From Apostichopus japonicus (lineage: Eukaryota > Echinodermata > Holothuroidea > Aspidochirotida > Stichopodidae), in the NCBI RefSeq assembly GCF_037975245.1, contig NC_092563.1, forward strand, positions 26,132,960-26,196,959: a stretch of 64,000 nt of DNA. The letters are read 5' to 3'. Numbering within the stretch: position 1 is the first letter of the stretch; each line of letters begins with the position of its first letter. Both the position numbers and the translations under genes were made by a program. Under the pieces are notes generated by a model. The model was not told where the DNA came from. It did no database searches and saw only the letters and a program-made list of their open reading frames with translations. Shown piece after piece: positions 13,601-28,600 of the stretch.

Positions 13601-16600
13601 TGTTGTTACAGCCAACACATATAGTTACTTTCATAGCCTGCATGTTGCATGTTTTAGCTACTAACTCTCTGTCAATTTATGTTTTCATGATCTTGCATGG
13701 TACCTAAATGTCTGAATATGCAATCCACTACTATCACAGATTAAATGTTGTGGACTTATATTTGTCATGTATTGACACAAGTCTCAGCTGGTCTCAGGTT
13801 GAAAAATGTGTCAGGTTCAACCAAGAAGTTCCCTGACACTGTTAATGATATGCTGATGTTTTAGAATCTTACTTTTTCATCATTCTTTCCTTCTTTGTTT
13901 TAAGTCGTTTTTGATCCACGGCTGCTTTCTCTCCATCAGTGAGGGCATCGTACTCATCCTCTGACATCTCCTCCAGACGAATTCTCTCTGCCTCTTCAAT
14001 TTCTTTCCCTATTCGTTCTGTGTGTGGATGCGAGAAATGAGCATGCAAGCCATTACCTCTAGTCAAATTACAACTATTGTTTTTATTACTCATTTTACTG
14101 ACATAGGGTAAAACTTGATGATAAGTCAAAATAGCTGTTTCACAACAACAAAACTTGTCTTTTAAATTTGAGTATTCCTCAAACTTTGCTAAGGTTATTT
14201 GGAATTTGACAACCATAAAGTCAAGACACAACTACAATATCTGTACCTATAAGGTAGACTATTTTCCTATTATGACTAGTGTTCTTAAGTAGAGAGGTAC
14301 TGATAAAAAGTCCATATCATATTTCAATGTTTGGAGAGCAAACCAAACTTTGCAATAACTGATAGTTTTGTCTCAGGCATTCAACAGTTCCCGAAGACCA
14401 CCATCATCACCACCACCACCACCACTACCATCACCATCGCCATCGCCATCACCACCATCATCTCCACCATTACACCACCAACATCATGACCACCACCACC
14501 ATCATCACCATTATTACCATCATCACCTCCATCCTCACCACCACCACAATCACCACCACAATCCTCATCACTACCACCATCATCACCATCACCCTCACCA
14601 TTGCCACCACCACCATCACCACCATCATCATGTCATGTGACATCCCTTCCTTTTCTTTAGAGGACATTACAGCACACAATCTGCTAACTGATAACAATTT
14701 TACCAGAGGTAAACAGTCTTCAGGTGTTCTTCTGTCATAACAGAAATAAGCATCTAACTCAACCAGCTGTTCTAATGAATATTTTAACAATGGTTTGCAC
14801 AGTTTAATATATTCACCTCTTTCTTCTTGTTGTTTCTGTTCCCTAGCTTGCAGAACACCCTGCTCCAACTTGAGGGTAACAAAGTAAATGTACTTTCTGT
14901 TATTTAGAGACTTCAGAATGGCTCTAGCTGTCGTGGACTGGTTTGGGCTAAAGAGCGTCTCCAATCCATCAAACACTACACCTCTGTGACAATCGTTCAG
15001 CTGAAGAGACGAAAGGTAAAAAAACTTTAATGCTTTAAGTCAGTTAATGCAGAGACAAGATTTCTCCTTTTGTACAGTGGTTGCATCTTCCCCTGGCATA
15101 ATTACAAAGTAGACTTCACTATGTAATACATTTACCCATGTAATGAGTGCAATGTAATGTAATGTTTGCTGTTCCACCCTCTCTGCAAAAAAGGTGCAAC
15201 ATATTAGATACTTTAGTCATACCATGTAGTGACAGTTTCCCCTCTATATGTAAAAGAAGGATATGCCAAACCTCTTTACCTTATCAGTTTCTATGTACTT
15301 AACAAGAGATAAAGTGTTTGGGAGAAGTCAGTATATGCAAATATAACATTAGTCATCATATAAGTACCCATATATTTTCCTAATCCACCACCAACACAAA
15401 CTGTAATTATCTGTTATGGTCATATGTCATGGCAGAGACTTACCTGGAGTCTCTCAGCTAGTATTTCAACCAGTAGATCCTCTGGTAGCAAACAACTCAT
15501 TAGACCCTCATCTCCGGCAACGCTGGCACTGACGCTGAGCCGTCTGGCGATGGGGGCAACAGGAGGAGGACTTCCAGACATCAGGGTCTGGTTATCGCTA
15601 TCCATCTTCTTATCCTTCCTGTCCTTCTTATCGGATGGTTTGGGAGGTTGCTGGTCGTCTGGTTTGTTGCCAGAGATGGTGCTGGTCTTTCTGTTACTGA
15701 TCACTGAATGAGCTCCACCTCCTCCACCTGCAACACTGATGGAGCCTTCAGAGGAAAGAAGAAATAATGGTTTGTTTAATTAAAACTAAATACATCAAGG
15801 AATTTAAACAACAGAAATCTGCTTGAAGAATATTCAGGGGAACAAGGAACAGTATCTACACAGCTTACTGTGGAGAGAGTCAGTACTGGTTGTGCTTATA
15901 TAGATGAATAGATGATGAGTCTCGCATATTAACACTGACTGAAGTTGACAGTACAGACGACATATTTACCTGATCCTCCTGCCTGTCCCTGTGAATGAGC
16001 AGTAACAGCTTCTACACTCAATCCTCCAGCCCCAGCAGTGTGAGTCTCACTGCCTTCACCTTCTCTAGCAAGCTGGGCTTTAGCAGCCAGAGAACAAAGC
16101 TCTCTTGCTCTAAGCCCTGCAGGAGTATTACCGCTGGAGATGGCTTCCAAGATGATGCTGTCTACCGTCAATAGAGCAGCCTCATAGTACTTGGCTAGAC
16201 CAATGGCTGTACTCGTTTTACCTGTTTGATAACAAATAATGGCAATAATTAAAGGCAAAAAAACCACATCAAGTACACATTTCAGGTAACATTTGGAATA
16301 AAGACAATTGCATTCAGAAATAAGGTCTTCAGCAAACATTTTAAAGGGCAGCATGATCATCATCACAGAACACTGTATACAGTTACTGCATAAACAATAA
16401 CACTGTATACAATAACTTCATATACAGGGTAACTTCACATAACGCAACACTGTATACGGTAACTACACATAAAGCAACACTGTATACGGTAACTACACAT
16501 AAAGCAACACTGTATACGGTAACTACACATAAAGCAACACTGTATACAATAACTTCATATACAGTAATACTGTATACGGTAACTACACATAAAGCAACAC

Positions 16601-19600
16601 TGTATACGGTAACTACACATAAAGCAACACTGTATATGGTAACTTCATATACACTAACACTGTATACGGTCACTGCATATACATTAACATTGTATATGGT
16701 AACTTCACATACAGTAATACTGTATATGGTAACTTCATATACAGTAACACTGTATAGGTAACTTCACATACAGTAATACTGTATACAGTAACTTCATATA
16801 CCGTAACACTGTATATGGTAACTGCATGTACAGTTGCACTGTATATGGTCACTTCCTGTACAGTAACACTGTATACTGTAACTTCACATACGGTAACACT
16901 GTATAAGGTTACTGCATATACACTAACACTGTATACAGTAACTCCCAGCATCAAAACTTCTCAAAGTTCAGATTCTCAAATAGTACAAAAATACAATAGA
17001 TAAAACAACCAAATCTTTTCCATATCATCTTCTTTAAATGACTGAACCTGTGATGTATCTTCAACGGAAAAAGACAATGGTATCAAAGCCATAAAGTTTT
17101 ATTTGAACATGTAACTGTGGAGACAGTTACAGGTTATAGCTTTGTTTCTTCTTTACGTTAACTTTTAAGAAGCAATTTTTAATCTCTCCATTCTCAACCT
17201 CATCGAAACCTCTCAAATTTCACTACCTTATGTTTGCTCTGATTTTAGTGGGAATAAACTTTCTTACCAGCCAGAGGTGCACCATGAACTACAATTCCTA
17301 CACCCCGTCTACGCATGGCAGCCTTCCCTTCGGTCGACAAATCAATTCCAAGGTGCCTGGCAATAGCTGCTGACACTGGTGTGATTTCCAGATCACCAAC
17401 TCCAAGACTGGATGCTGAATCCTTCTTGTCTGCAAGCAATCAAAATATAACTACATTATGCAAACGAATTCATAGTACAGCTTTCATACACATCTTTACA
17501 TACTTCTTTGCCAATATATCCCTTATAACACAACAGGTTCTGTAAACATCAACCATTACATACAACTGACAAAGAATATTCTAGCAGGGAACAATAAAAA
17601 ATACCAAATAACTTGCCCTGAGGCTAGATAACACTTCACACAAATGAATTTCCCATTGGATAATGCAAGGAAAAAAGATAAGTAGATTTACAAGAAAAGA
17701 AATTCAGGGTAAGGGGATGAGAGGGAAAGAGACAAAGCATTTTCAGATGATGCTATAATAAAAATCATCCATTGTTTGAATTTTTACCATTGTCATCTTT
17801 TACATCTTCACTCTTGACTGATGGTGTTTTCTGAATCCTTTCCTTATCTGTTCCCTTGTCTCCTCCTCCTCTCTTTGACTTCTCTGTCTCTGCTTCCTTT
17901 GGAGCTGTCACATCACCTCCCGCATCTCCTTCCTCCTTACCTTCACTTTGACCTTCTGATGGAAAAAATGGGAAGAAATTATCCAGTAAATCATTCAAGT
18001 ATCTAACCAAAGAGAGAAAGATATTAAAACATGGAGACAGCAAAAGCCAGTTAACCAAATGACGACCGATGGTCAATCCAAACTTTTATAACAAGCAACC
18101 CAGCAATTAAAAACACCCTTCAACAATGTGTTTTCAGTCTTTCTTGAATAGTGTGCTATACATAATTGTGCATTGTAAGACATAAACATTTCATTTTGAG
18201 AATATTGCCATACAGTTTTTGAAATTTTGTTTTTTCTTGCCCATGCTAATCAAACTGATGGTTAATCATTTCAATCAATACAGAAATAAATCAACACACT
18301 ATTAGAACACCTAAAATAGTTCTTGTATGGACTACTGTCATGGCTAAAAATTTCAAAATGGAATGAGAAACTACCAGGTTTACCTTGTTAACACAATAAG
18401 ATCACTTTGGGTGTAGCTTTCTAAGGTACTGTTTTCCAAAACTTTGACCAAACGGTTAAATTGAAACACAAAATCATAACGAATCATCAATTCTACTTAA
18501 ACTGACCTTCGACTTGTTGAGCAGCAAGAGCAGCAGCTGCTTCAGCCTCTGCCTCTAACTTTGCCTTCTCCTCCTCTTCCTCCTCAAGCTTCCTCTTTTG
18601 CTCCTCAAAGAAATCAACTATCTCTTTAGGGAGTTTATCGCTAGGGTTACGCGGAGGAAGGAGAAGAGTTCCCTGTTCATCATAGCCTTTCATGAGACGC
18701 AACATCTACGTAAGAACGAACAAACAATTTATCCTTTGAATGTGTGTGCGAATCAAATGATTCTACCTAGAGTCAATAAAAGCATAAATAATAGTTGAAC
18801 TGTGATTAACTGAGCAATGAAGTTGCAACATGAAGAGAAGACAAGACAAAAAAAATTGAAGGAATTCGATATTTTACTTACTTTTTCCTCTTGTAGGTAC
18901 TGCTTGTCAAACTCTAATGAGTAGAACTCGATAGGGAAAGAGCAGGGATTCTTGACAATGACATCCACCTCATCACCATCACTGTGAGGTAATATGGGTC
19001 CAAACTCTAGTAAAGTTTTGGTAAACTCTAACTGTGGCTCCAGGCCTTGGCCTTGTGTCACGATCGTCAAACGCTGACTGCTCTGAGCGATCCTCAGCAC
19101 TACTCTGTCCTGGTAACATTTCTGAAAAAGCAGATCAAAATTAACGGTTGCAATATTTCAAGAAATATGCAACATGATTATGATGAATGATGACGTATGG
19201 ACCTGAAAAACAGAAATGCCTACAGAGAGGAAACAGAACTGGTTAGGAGAAATCAAGTAGAAGACGTCATCTAAATAGACTGTGTTAAAATGTAACTGCT
19301 CAGAATCTAGGATACAAACCCCACTAACCCTCCCCAATAGGATTCTTAGAACAATTGTGTCTACTTTATAATTATTATCTTTCATTTCATTTGTTTCTTC
19401 ACAATATAAATACAGAGAAGTTAACTAAGTGACAAAACATATCAACAACAGGGAAAATTGTGAAAGGAAGCACTTCAAAAATCCCAGAGGGCTTGTCTAG
19501 TAGAGCGCTCCCATAAGAAAATAGAGAGAACAATACAAGAAAACAGTAACACTTATATCCACCCACACAACAACCCAACACGTATCACCCACCCACCGAC

Positions 19601-22600
19601 CCACCCCACCCCCATAGCAACTATTTTTTTCTTCTGGAGGAAATACTCATACCAACAGCAGCTACTGTATAGATACTGACTGTCTGCAGCAATGCAAAGA
19701 TTTATATCTCTGAGATACAGGAATGCAGTCATAGCTTGATAAGACTGTACTTGATCAATAAGTCCTTCATATATGATGAACTGAAGGAAAAGAACTCGGC
19801 ATGAAGTTATTTAATATTTGAAGGTGATCACATGTCTCTTAAGAATACACAACTCTCACATGACCTAGTACCATACAGATTAATCAAGGGGAGGGGGAGG
19901 GGAGAGGGGAGTGGGAAGGGGAGGGGAGGGCACAGGGGGAGGGGGAGGGCAGACTTATCTGAGCACACTGAGATTGCCAGGCAATATGTATGCTTCTCCA
20001 ACACCCACTGCAGATAACACTCGACTGACCTCTTCAGTTGGCATAAACTTGACTTGGACGTTCACTCGTTGTCCTGGTAACAGAGAACCACTGAAGGGTA
20101 GCATTTCAAAATTCTTGGGTCGAGGTCTGTCTGGTCTAAGTTTGCGACGGAGATGAAGAGGCATGTGCTTGTCAATCTGTGGAAGTAAAAGAATTTGAAG
20201 AAGGGAGAGTGATTTAGCCACTGTGGCTATTTCCTAGGACAGCTAACAACATTCACTAACATTTGTTTAGCAATTCTATCACTGTGTACACATTAACAGA
20301 TATTTAGTGAAACAGATCGTGAAATGTCAATGCAAAGAGTCTCGTAAAAGTGGTTTCAATCTGAGATGTGACAACGGTTGGATACTTTGAGCTCCACTTC
20401 ATCTTTGTTATTAAGATTAATATGACGTTTAATTTATAATCCATGAGCCCTTAAGCGTCGTAAAAATAATAGCTGAATATTATTATTATTGTGTAAATCT
20501 TTAGATAAAATCCCACGAACACTTGGGATAAATAAGAGTGCGGCATTCTTATTTTCATAATATACTTTTAAGGAACAATGAAGAGTGCACAAAAGGGGGC
20601 CTGGAACATGGTTGTCCTTGGATCAGACCTACCTCTCGATCCTTCTAACCAAATTTAATGGCACTCAAGAAAGTACGAAAAACTCTCACATTTAGAACTG
20701 TGGATTAATCAAGGTGTCAAAGAATGATCTAAAAATGGAAATGGTGAGTCAAAGGCAGACAAAGATCTGACCGACACTCTTATAATTAAACCTCCTTTCA
20801 TAAAGGAAACATCGTGGCTGACAAGACAGCAAATGAGGTGAAGTGTATCGTGTCTTAGTTAGCAGTATTAAACTAGGTAAGACAGAGAAAGTGAGAGATG
20901 AAAGTAAGGATTGTGTAACTATATCTGAAGCTGTAATCTGGATGTAAAAGCAAACAAACCGACGATGAATAAGAAAAAACAATTCTGTGACAGTGCTAAA
21001 ATGAAAAGATATAAATGGTGGTTAATTTTGAACTAGAAAAGGCAGGTGATAAGACTGTGATGGGTGGAGAGTCCGTTCAAATATTTACCTTCAGAAGTTT
21101 TTCCATCTCCTACACGTAAAAAGTAAAAGCCGACATTTGATTACATCAATATGAAAAATGCTAAGAAAAGAATGTTTGTAAATCTTGTATCATTCTTATA
21201 CACTCTGCCTGTTTTTAACACAATTTTTAACACTTTAAAGGAAAAATTTATACTGGATAGAGGATATTCAACTATCCTATTGCATCTTAGATATAAAAGA
21301 GGGCTGTTTCCAATACTATAAACTAGACATTTAATCCAGGTAGTGGCTAGCTGCTAAACAGTGTAGTTCAGCTAGAAGGCAGCTATCCCATGGTCTGTGT
21401 CTTCCTGCTCTTATTCCATCCAATTATTTTAACTATTGCCAGTGATATCAAATTATTTTCAATTGGAGATTTTGATTAGATCGAATTTATTACCTAACTC
21501 TTGTGGTGTAATGACTGTCCCTCACCTCTTTCCCTAACACATATAGTTCAATTAATAAGTCACCTTTAACCTCACACACCAGAGCAAACCAAAAATGCAA
21601 GTTAAATCTTACCAGTCTTTTTTCCTTTTCCGTGGGCAGGGAGGTCCATTCACATTTGACTTTGTTGTGATTGAACAACTGGATGGTGACTACCTTGCAC
21701 TGACCGCACTGGACAGGTCCAAACTCTAACAGATCAGTTGAAACTTGCATGTCTGGCATGGTCACATTAGCTCTCAGTCTCAGAAAGACACAAGGTCCGT
21801 TTATGATCTAAGAAAAAGATCAGGAAAAGACCACTTACTACATTAATAGAGATGAGAAAAGATCCTCACTAAGCAGCAGAATGATAGCACTATCTGTACT
21901 CTGTTATCCTTTCTTATTACTGAAAATGATATATGATCCCTGTGAGTAAAGGATGACTTTAGGAATGGTGTCTCTTTGTTTGTCCAGTTCCATATTAATA
22001 ACCATAGAATGGAATTCCATATAATCATCTTTGTTATTAATCATATTTAATGTAGTACAGCTTCATGATATATACACATTACAAACAAAATCATATTTTT
22101 CTTTCAACCTTTCCAACACTGATAAATCTCATAATAAGAGTGTATTGCTTGGTGAATGCCACCAAAACATGCCCTGGCTCCATTTACCAACAAAATTGGT
22201 CTTATTTTATTTTCATCTGCTCCATGACTTATACTTACATTAATGGGTACACGAGCAACAACCTCTCCAAGGCCAACATTTGCACCCCTTGGGTCAAAAC
22301 TGACCCTAAAGTCAACAGTCTCATGATCGGGGAAGCCAGGTAGTTGTTTCACCCGATCTAATTCGACATGAAATCCGCTTGCAGTGAGGGCCTGTCTATC
22401 AGCTGAGAAGGAGACTGGAAAGTAACCAGTATTGGTGGCTCTGACGATGTGAGTTCTCACAGTGCCAAGTACCACGTAGCCAAAGTCCAGACTGTAGTCT
22501 GGTAGGCGTGCCCTGATGAATAAGAAATGAAGTAATAGTCATGCCAACCTTACAGCTGAACTAGTTTAATATATCTGTAATAATTATGCTTGGACAAGAC

Positions 22601-25600
22601 TTCAGATGCTTTAGGTATGAGACTACTATGTTGCTTTCAGAAAACAGGGAAGATATAATAATAATGCATAAGAAATAATAATAGCATGCCAACCTTACAG
22701 CTAAACTAGTTTAATATGTCTGTAATAATTATGCTTGGACAAGACTTCAGATGCTTTAGGTATGAGACTACTATGTTGCTTTCAGAAAACAGGGAAGATA
22801 TAATAATAATGCATAAGAAATAATAATAGCATGCCAACCTTACAGCTAAACTAGTTTAATATGTCTGTAATAAGTATACTTGGACAAGACTTCAGATGCT
22901 TTAGGTATGAGACTACTATGTTGCTTTCAGAAAACAGGGAAGATATAATAATAATGCATAAGAAATAATAATAGCATGCCAACCTTACAGCTGAACTAGT
23001 TTAATATTTCTGTAATAAGTATACTTGGACAAGACTTCAGATGCTTTAGGTTCAGTTGATATGGATATGGATGGTATAACATTAAACCTTTCCTCTCAAA
23101 GATTTATATAAATATTTCAATTGTTCATTGTAAATAGGTATACCTTATATTAATACATTTTGACTCTATGGATCTCTTTGATCTAGGTGACTGAGATATT
23201 ATAGTATCACCCAAGTATCACAATCACAACAAAACACTGATACATTTAAAGCAACTAATAATAATGACAAATCATATCCAGCGCTTGATTATATATGAAA
23301 GTTGTAAATGGGTTTCTACTGGTTGGAGACATCCAGTAATCCATACTTACTTCTGTTTGACAAGTTTCTTTTTACCAGAGGTCTGTATATTTGCCATAAG
23401 AGCAGATCTGAAGGACGTAGAGAGATCCTGACTGGCTTTAACGTCTCCGGATATTAATCTAAGTTGGTTGGACCTCTGGTGCATCTCAACAGCAAATTCC
23501 TTAATGAGCAACCTTTCCACCTCCATTTGTAATCCAAGTTCCGATGGAAATTCATTCTAAAACAAACAAAAATGTATGCAAGTCAAGACTCACACAAAAA
23601 TGGATGTGAAAACACTGATGTACACCAAATTCAATTCCATTGTAATGTTCTTTGTAACATTCAGGCACAGCACATTGTTTGTGTATTACCTAAAAGTCTA
23701 CTTTCCAATGGATATCATATACAAAATCTAAACATACAATACTTTGCTTTGCAAGATGAAGAAACATAACATTTTCCACCTTATTTAAAACTACCTGGAA
23801 CTTCCTTCTACCGACAACAACCTGTTGGGTTAAATTTTTATATTATGACAAATATTTCGATATTTTCTTTGAATTACAAAGCTTCAACGATACATGTGAC
23901 TGACGTTCTGAGTTCAAATAAAAACAACCTATACTGTGAATAGGTGCTAAGGAATTTAAAATTCTCTACTGACATTAACTGTTCCAATTTATAGCAAATC
24001 ATTCAATCTATCATGAATATCTTGAGGTATCTTTCCTTTCTCAACTTCCTCTCTCTCTATCTCTCTTACCTGCAGAGAGACCATTGATTTGGCATCTTCA
24101 TGAGAATGGTCTCTAGGAAGCGGAGTGCCAGCAAGGGTTCCACTCATGGCGACCTGCACATTCTTCTTCTGGGTGTCTCTCTCCAATATTTCTTTCGCCT
24201 CTTTCATCAAGGAGTCATACAAGCCTTCATCGTCTCCGTGTCGAGGCAAATCCAGCGAAATTCTAGGGAAGACACCCTCCCCACTGATGCTTATTGAGTC
24301 TGGTACAAAATGGGCCACTTGAATCTGTATGGAAGGTAAATCAAGTGAAAATAAGTGAAACATATTCATTTTTTTCATATATTGTAAACAATTTGTGGTG
24401 TGATTCAAATGATGAGAAGAAAGACAAAAAGGCAATGTTCATACTGAAGACAGTTAAATTCACTTTATTCAATCATTCACTCAGTTTTGAAATCACTACA
24501 TATTTTCATATCATTTGTACCGAAAGTTATAAGTTAGCCTCAAAAATGCCTAATCATAACCAAATATGTGTTGACTTACAAATTTGACACAATTCCAATC
24601 AAATTGATTAATCAAAATGAAAGTCTCTTTGGATCCAGATATGAAACGAGTTGAGATGCAGTAAGGTGTAATGAACCAATCATACTTGTACCCATTCACT
24701 TTCTTTGCTCGTGGGAATAAGGATTACTAATGCAATTGAGATAATCACATAATAAGTAGATAAATATAATAATTATACATATAATAAATAGATAAATTTG
24801 GATATCCTACCTCAAAACTCTTGTGAAACTTTTCTGGTACACCAGGCAAGAACTTAATTTGCAACTTCTGCTCTTTACCAGCATCAATGTGTCCAGTGTG
24901 TGGGATCACCACAGGTACCCCGGGCGGGAGGTTTCTGCTGGTGCTTGGGTCCATGTTGAGGGTGGTGAAATCAAATCCTACTTTACCAGTGTTGGTGAGA
25001 GTAATCTCTGCCTCTGATACACTATCAAACATCTAAGGATGAAGATGGTAGTGGGCTATGACATGTATATAGGCATGAAGCATGCAAATACTGTCACTTG
25101 ATTAGTAATGAATCTTACAGCAGCAGATCAAAATAGATCATAATAATAATAATTCTCAGTTCTTATATAGCGCAACGTACAATAAATTCTCGCCACGCTG
25201 TACTTAACCCTGGTCATTGGTAACTTGTAACACCTACACACCAAAGTGTGCACAATTCAAATCTATCCTGGGGTACCACAGTGCACCACAGCCACGTGTC
25301 CCCTGGGTGCAGCCACAAACAGGCGCATGCAACTATATTTACAAGTCACCTCGCATATCCCCATTTATACACTTGGGTGAAGGGAGGCAATGGAGATAAA
25401 GTGCCTTGCCAAGGACACAACGCAATGATCTGGCCAGGGCTCGAACCTGTAATCCTTAGATCACAAGTCCACTGCCTTAAAAACTTGACCACAACGCCCT
25501 CAGATATACATTCAATCACTGATTCTTAATTTAGCATCCATTTAGTGCTGTATAGAACATGTAGGATGCTAGTTAATTACAAAATGTACCCTACAAATAA

Positions 25601-28600
25601 CTTTTGAAACAACATTAATGTCATGCTGTGCTTTATATTGTCTGCTATGTAGTCATCTACATTACTAGCACTGACGTTTAGATTTTGATATGTTGAAGCT
25701 ATAAATCTCTTAATATCATCCCCAACCAACAAACCCATTCCATGCTAACCTTTTCCCTTCGTACTTCTCTATTTTACGCCATTTTCTTGCCTACAACGTA
25801 AAGTTGTCCATGTATGCTGGTATGTAATCTGACTCACACTGCCATGTACATGGCTTCTTACCACACATATTAATATTATGTAGTGAATTCAATCCGGTTT
25901 TATTGTACCACCATTGGGAAAAAGTTAGTGCTGTTAGATATAATAATCATTTAGTCAAATTAACTTTTATTGTACAATAATATGTACAATTAATGCTGAT
26001 ATGATAATTACTGGTGGGCATACATACATACATACATGCCACAAATAACACTGTTCCTCTATATCCTATGTCTTTTCTTATCTTATCATTTCTAGCTTAC
26101 CTGTTTGCCATAATCGATGAATGTACTGTCAAACTCGTACTGTACCACTGAAGCCTCTCCACTTAGGTGGATCTCATAGCATGGCCCTCCTTCAACATGA
26201 CACAGAGCTTTAGCCTCTGAGCCAATCTCTGTATGGCCATAGAAAGTGAAGGTCACAGTATCTGATTCTCCAGGCATTAGAGACCCATAGAGTGGAAGTA
26301 TGTCAAAGACCTAGAGATTTATGTGAGAAATGATTAGAACCAATCAAAAGAGAGGAATCACTGAATGAGAGTTAAACTGTCCAATATAGCCTGTTTGGTT
26401 AGGCCAACTATAAGTGTGTGGTAAGTGTAACAGTAATTCATACAATAGTCTTTTATAGTGTGTTATCCATTGTGTCTACACTGCCTGACCGTCTTGATTC
26501 TGTCAATATCTTTTGCATTTTTTAAACTTAAAAATTGTGGTAAACACAACAGTCAGGAGAATTTTACACCATTAAAATATCATACAAACTCTTCCACTAA
26601 CTTCATCTTGTTATTATGGTTTGCTTCCATGGTGATTGCAAACGCTAGTTTTTGGTTAAAAGTTGGCGACTTACCTCTTCAATGCCAACAACCGTAGGCT
26701 CAGTTATGGCCTGGATATAGTTGATCTTGGCCTTTTTCCGTCTGGCTGCACTATGAGGACGAAAGAATAATCCACTGGCCATACTCTGATGATCCCCATC
26801 CTGACCAATGCCTTGAGATTTGGCAACATCGTCGTCAAGAATCTGCAACATTAAGAGTAACTTGTGAATGTAGAATCATCTTTAACATGTTAAACCACAC
26901 AAATAATAATAATCAAAACTTATTCATTCGTAAGCATTCATTTAAACGTTCAGCTTGTATCATGACGATGTTAGAGACCATTTCAGATGACAAGGGTTGG
27001 CTATGGCATGCATCCGCAACATTCCAGACACAATAATGGAATTGCCTTATCCAATCAACAAAATAGTGTACACAATATATATTTGGAGCCACTACACATT
27101 AAACAATTGTAGAAACAGTTCCATGTTTATTGCTGATCATAAAAATACGTGGGCTGAAAAGGGCTTTCAAGATTATACTACAGAACTATAATATTGACAA
27201 TATTGACATGACATTGACAAAAACAAACAGAAGTCTGTGTGTTAGTGACAAACCTCTTGCAAAAGGAAACAAAAAAACCTGAATATATAATTAACTAATA
27301 CTCCAAGCCATTTTGAAAGTAATTTTTTTGTATTGTTAATTTGAGTAGATCTCTCAACATATGAAAACCACACACAAGCCACACATTCAAGATGAAATGA
27401 AGAGATCAATATTGTCTAACAAACAATGCAGCTCATTCCTTTTCTTTGAAAATCTCAAATCCTAAACATTTGATTATGGCTGACATCAATTGATTGATGC
27501 TCCATTTATTTTGCCTAGAATCTATCCCCTTTAATTCTGTCTTGCATGTGAGGAGTAACAATATAAAAAGCACAAGTACCTGATCCACGGTGTTAGTTTC
27601 ATCTCCCAATTTATTGTCATCACTCTGTCCTTCATCAACCTGAGATTTCCCTTCTGCTTTGCTGCCCGATCGTTTAGAGCTCTTCCCAGAAGACCTTCTG
27701 CCACTTTTCTTTGAAGACTTCTTACTCTTGACTTCTGATTTGACCTCTGACCCGGCTGTTAAATCTTCTAGAGTTGGGTCTTCCAGGAGGCTCAGAGGGG
27801 GTTCTTTGATGCTTTCAGCAGCTACTTCTCCATGGGTTTCTGATACTGCAGCTGGATCTCTCTGAGATGTCATTTCCAATTGTGTTTCCTGAAAGCAAAT
27901 AAAACGTGAGTTCTTTGCTATTTCATATCTGCTATTAAACACTTGTCCAAAACTTCAAACAAATGAAACAAACATAAAATATGTTTGGGTGTATACTTGC
28001 CAAATATATTAAACATACCCACCACAGTTTAATCTCTGCACAACTTTAATCTATCAAATTTATTACCTATCTGTTTCTGTTCATCCTGTATAACTGAGTA
28101 AGCAAGTTATCAACAGTCATAGGGTACATGCATGTCAACAAAATTTTCAGGCTGCATATAACACAAGCCAAAATGAACTTAACAATGCTGTCAAACACTT
28201 CAATATGTTTGTTGTTGCCTTACAGACATTTGGAATAAAAATAATGCTGATGAAATCCCTCAAAAAAAAACAATGTGGAAACAACATGTGAATACAACCC
28301 AACACTTGTGCATTAGCAGCTTTACAAGATATCATATTCTTGCAATAATATCCAAACTTAGGCCAAGTTTTAGAGGATTAGATTGCTTTGAGAATGAAAC
28401 AATGGAATCAGACCACTCCCAACAGTATATATTTAGTATATATGTTTACATATGACCAAACTGCTTACTTTAGATTCATCCTGTTTCTCCTGCTGGTCAT
28501 CATCCTCTGTCTCTAGACTGACAGCTTTCTGCTCCTCAATTTCCTCATCATCCCCTTGCTCCTCTGTCTCCTCAATCATCTGTACCGGTTCCTCAAATGC

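Noticed and set aside
14368-14740. His-rich and Thr/Ile-rich open frames
   Set aside because: Translations of the CAC/CAT microsatellite in different frames.
16383-16954. Repetitive Val/Tyr/Ser open frames resembling a repeat protein
   Set aside because: They exist only because the 30-base unit is a multiple of three; they are within HYDIN intron 38.
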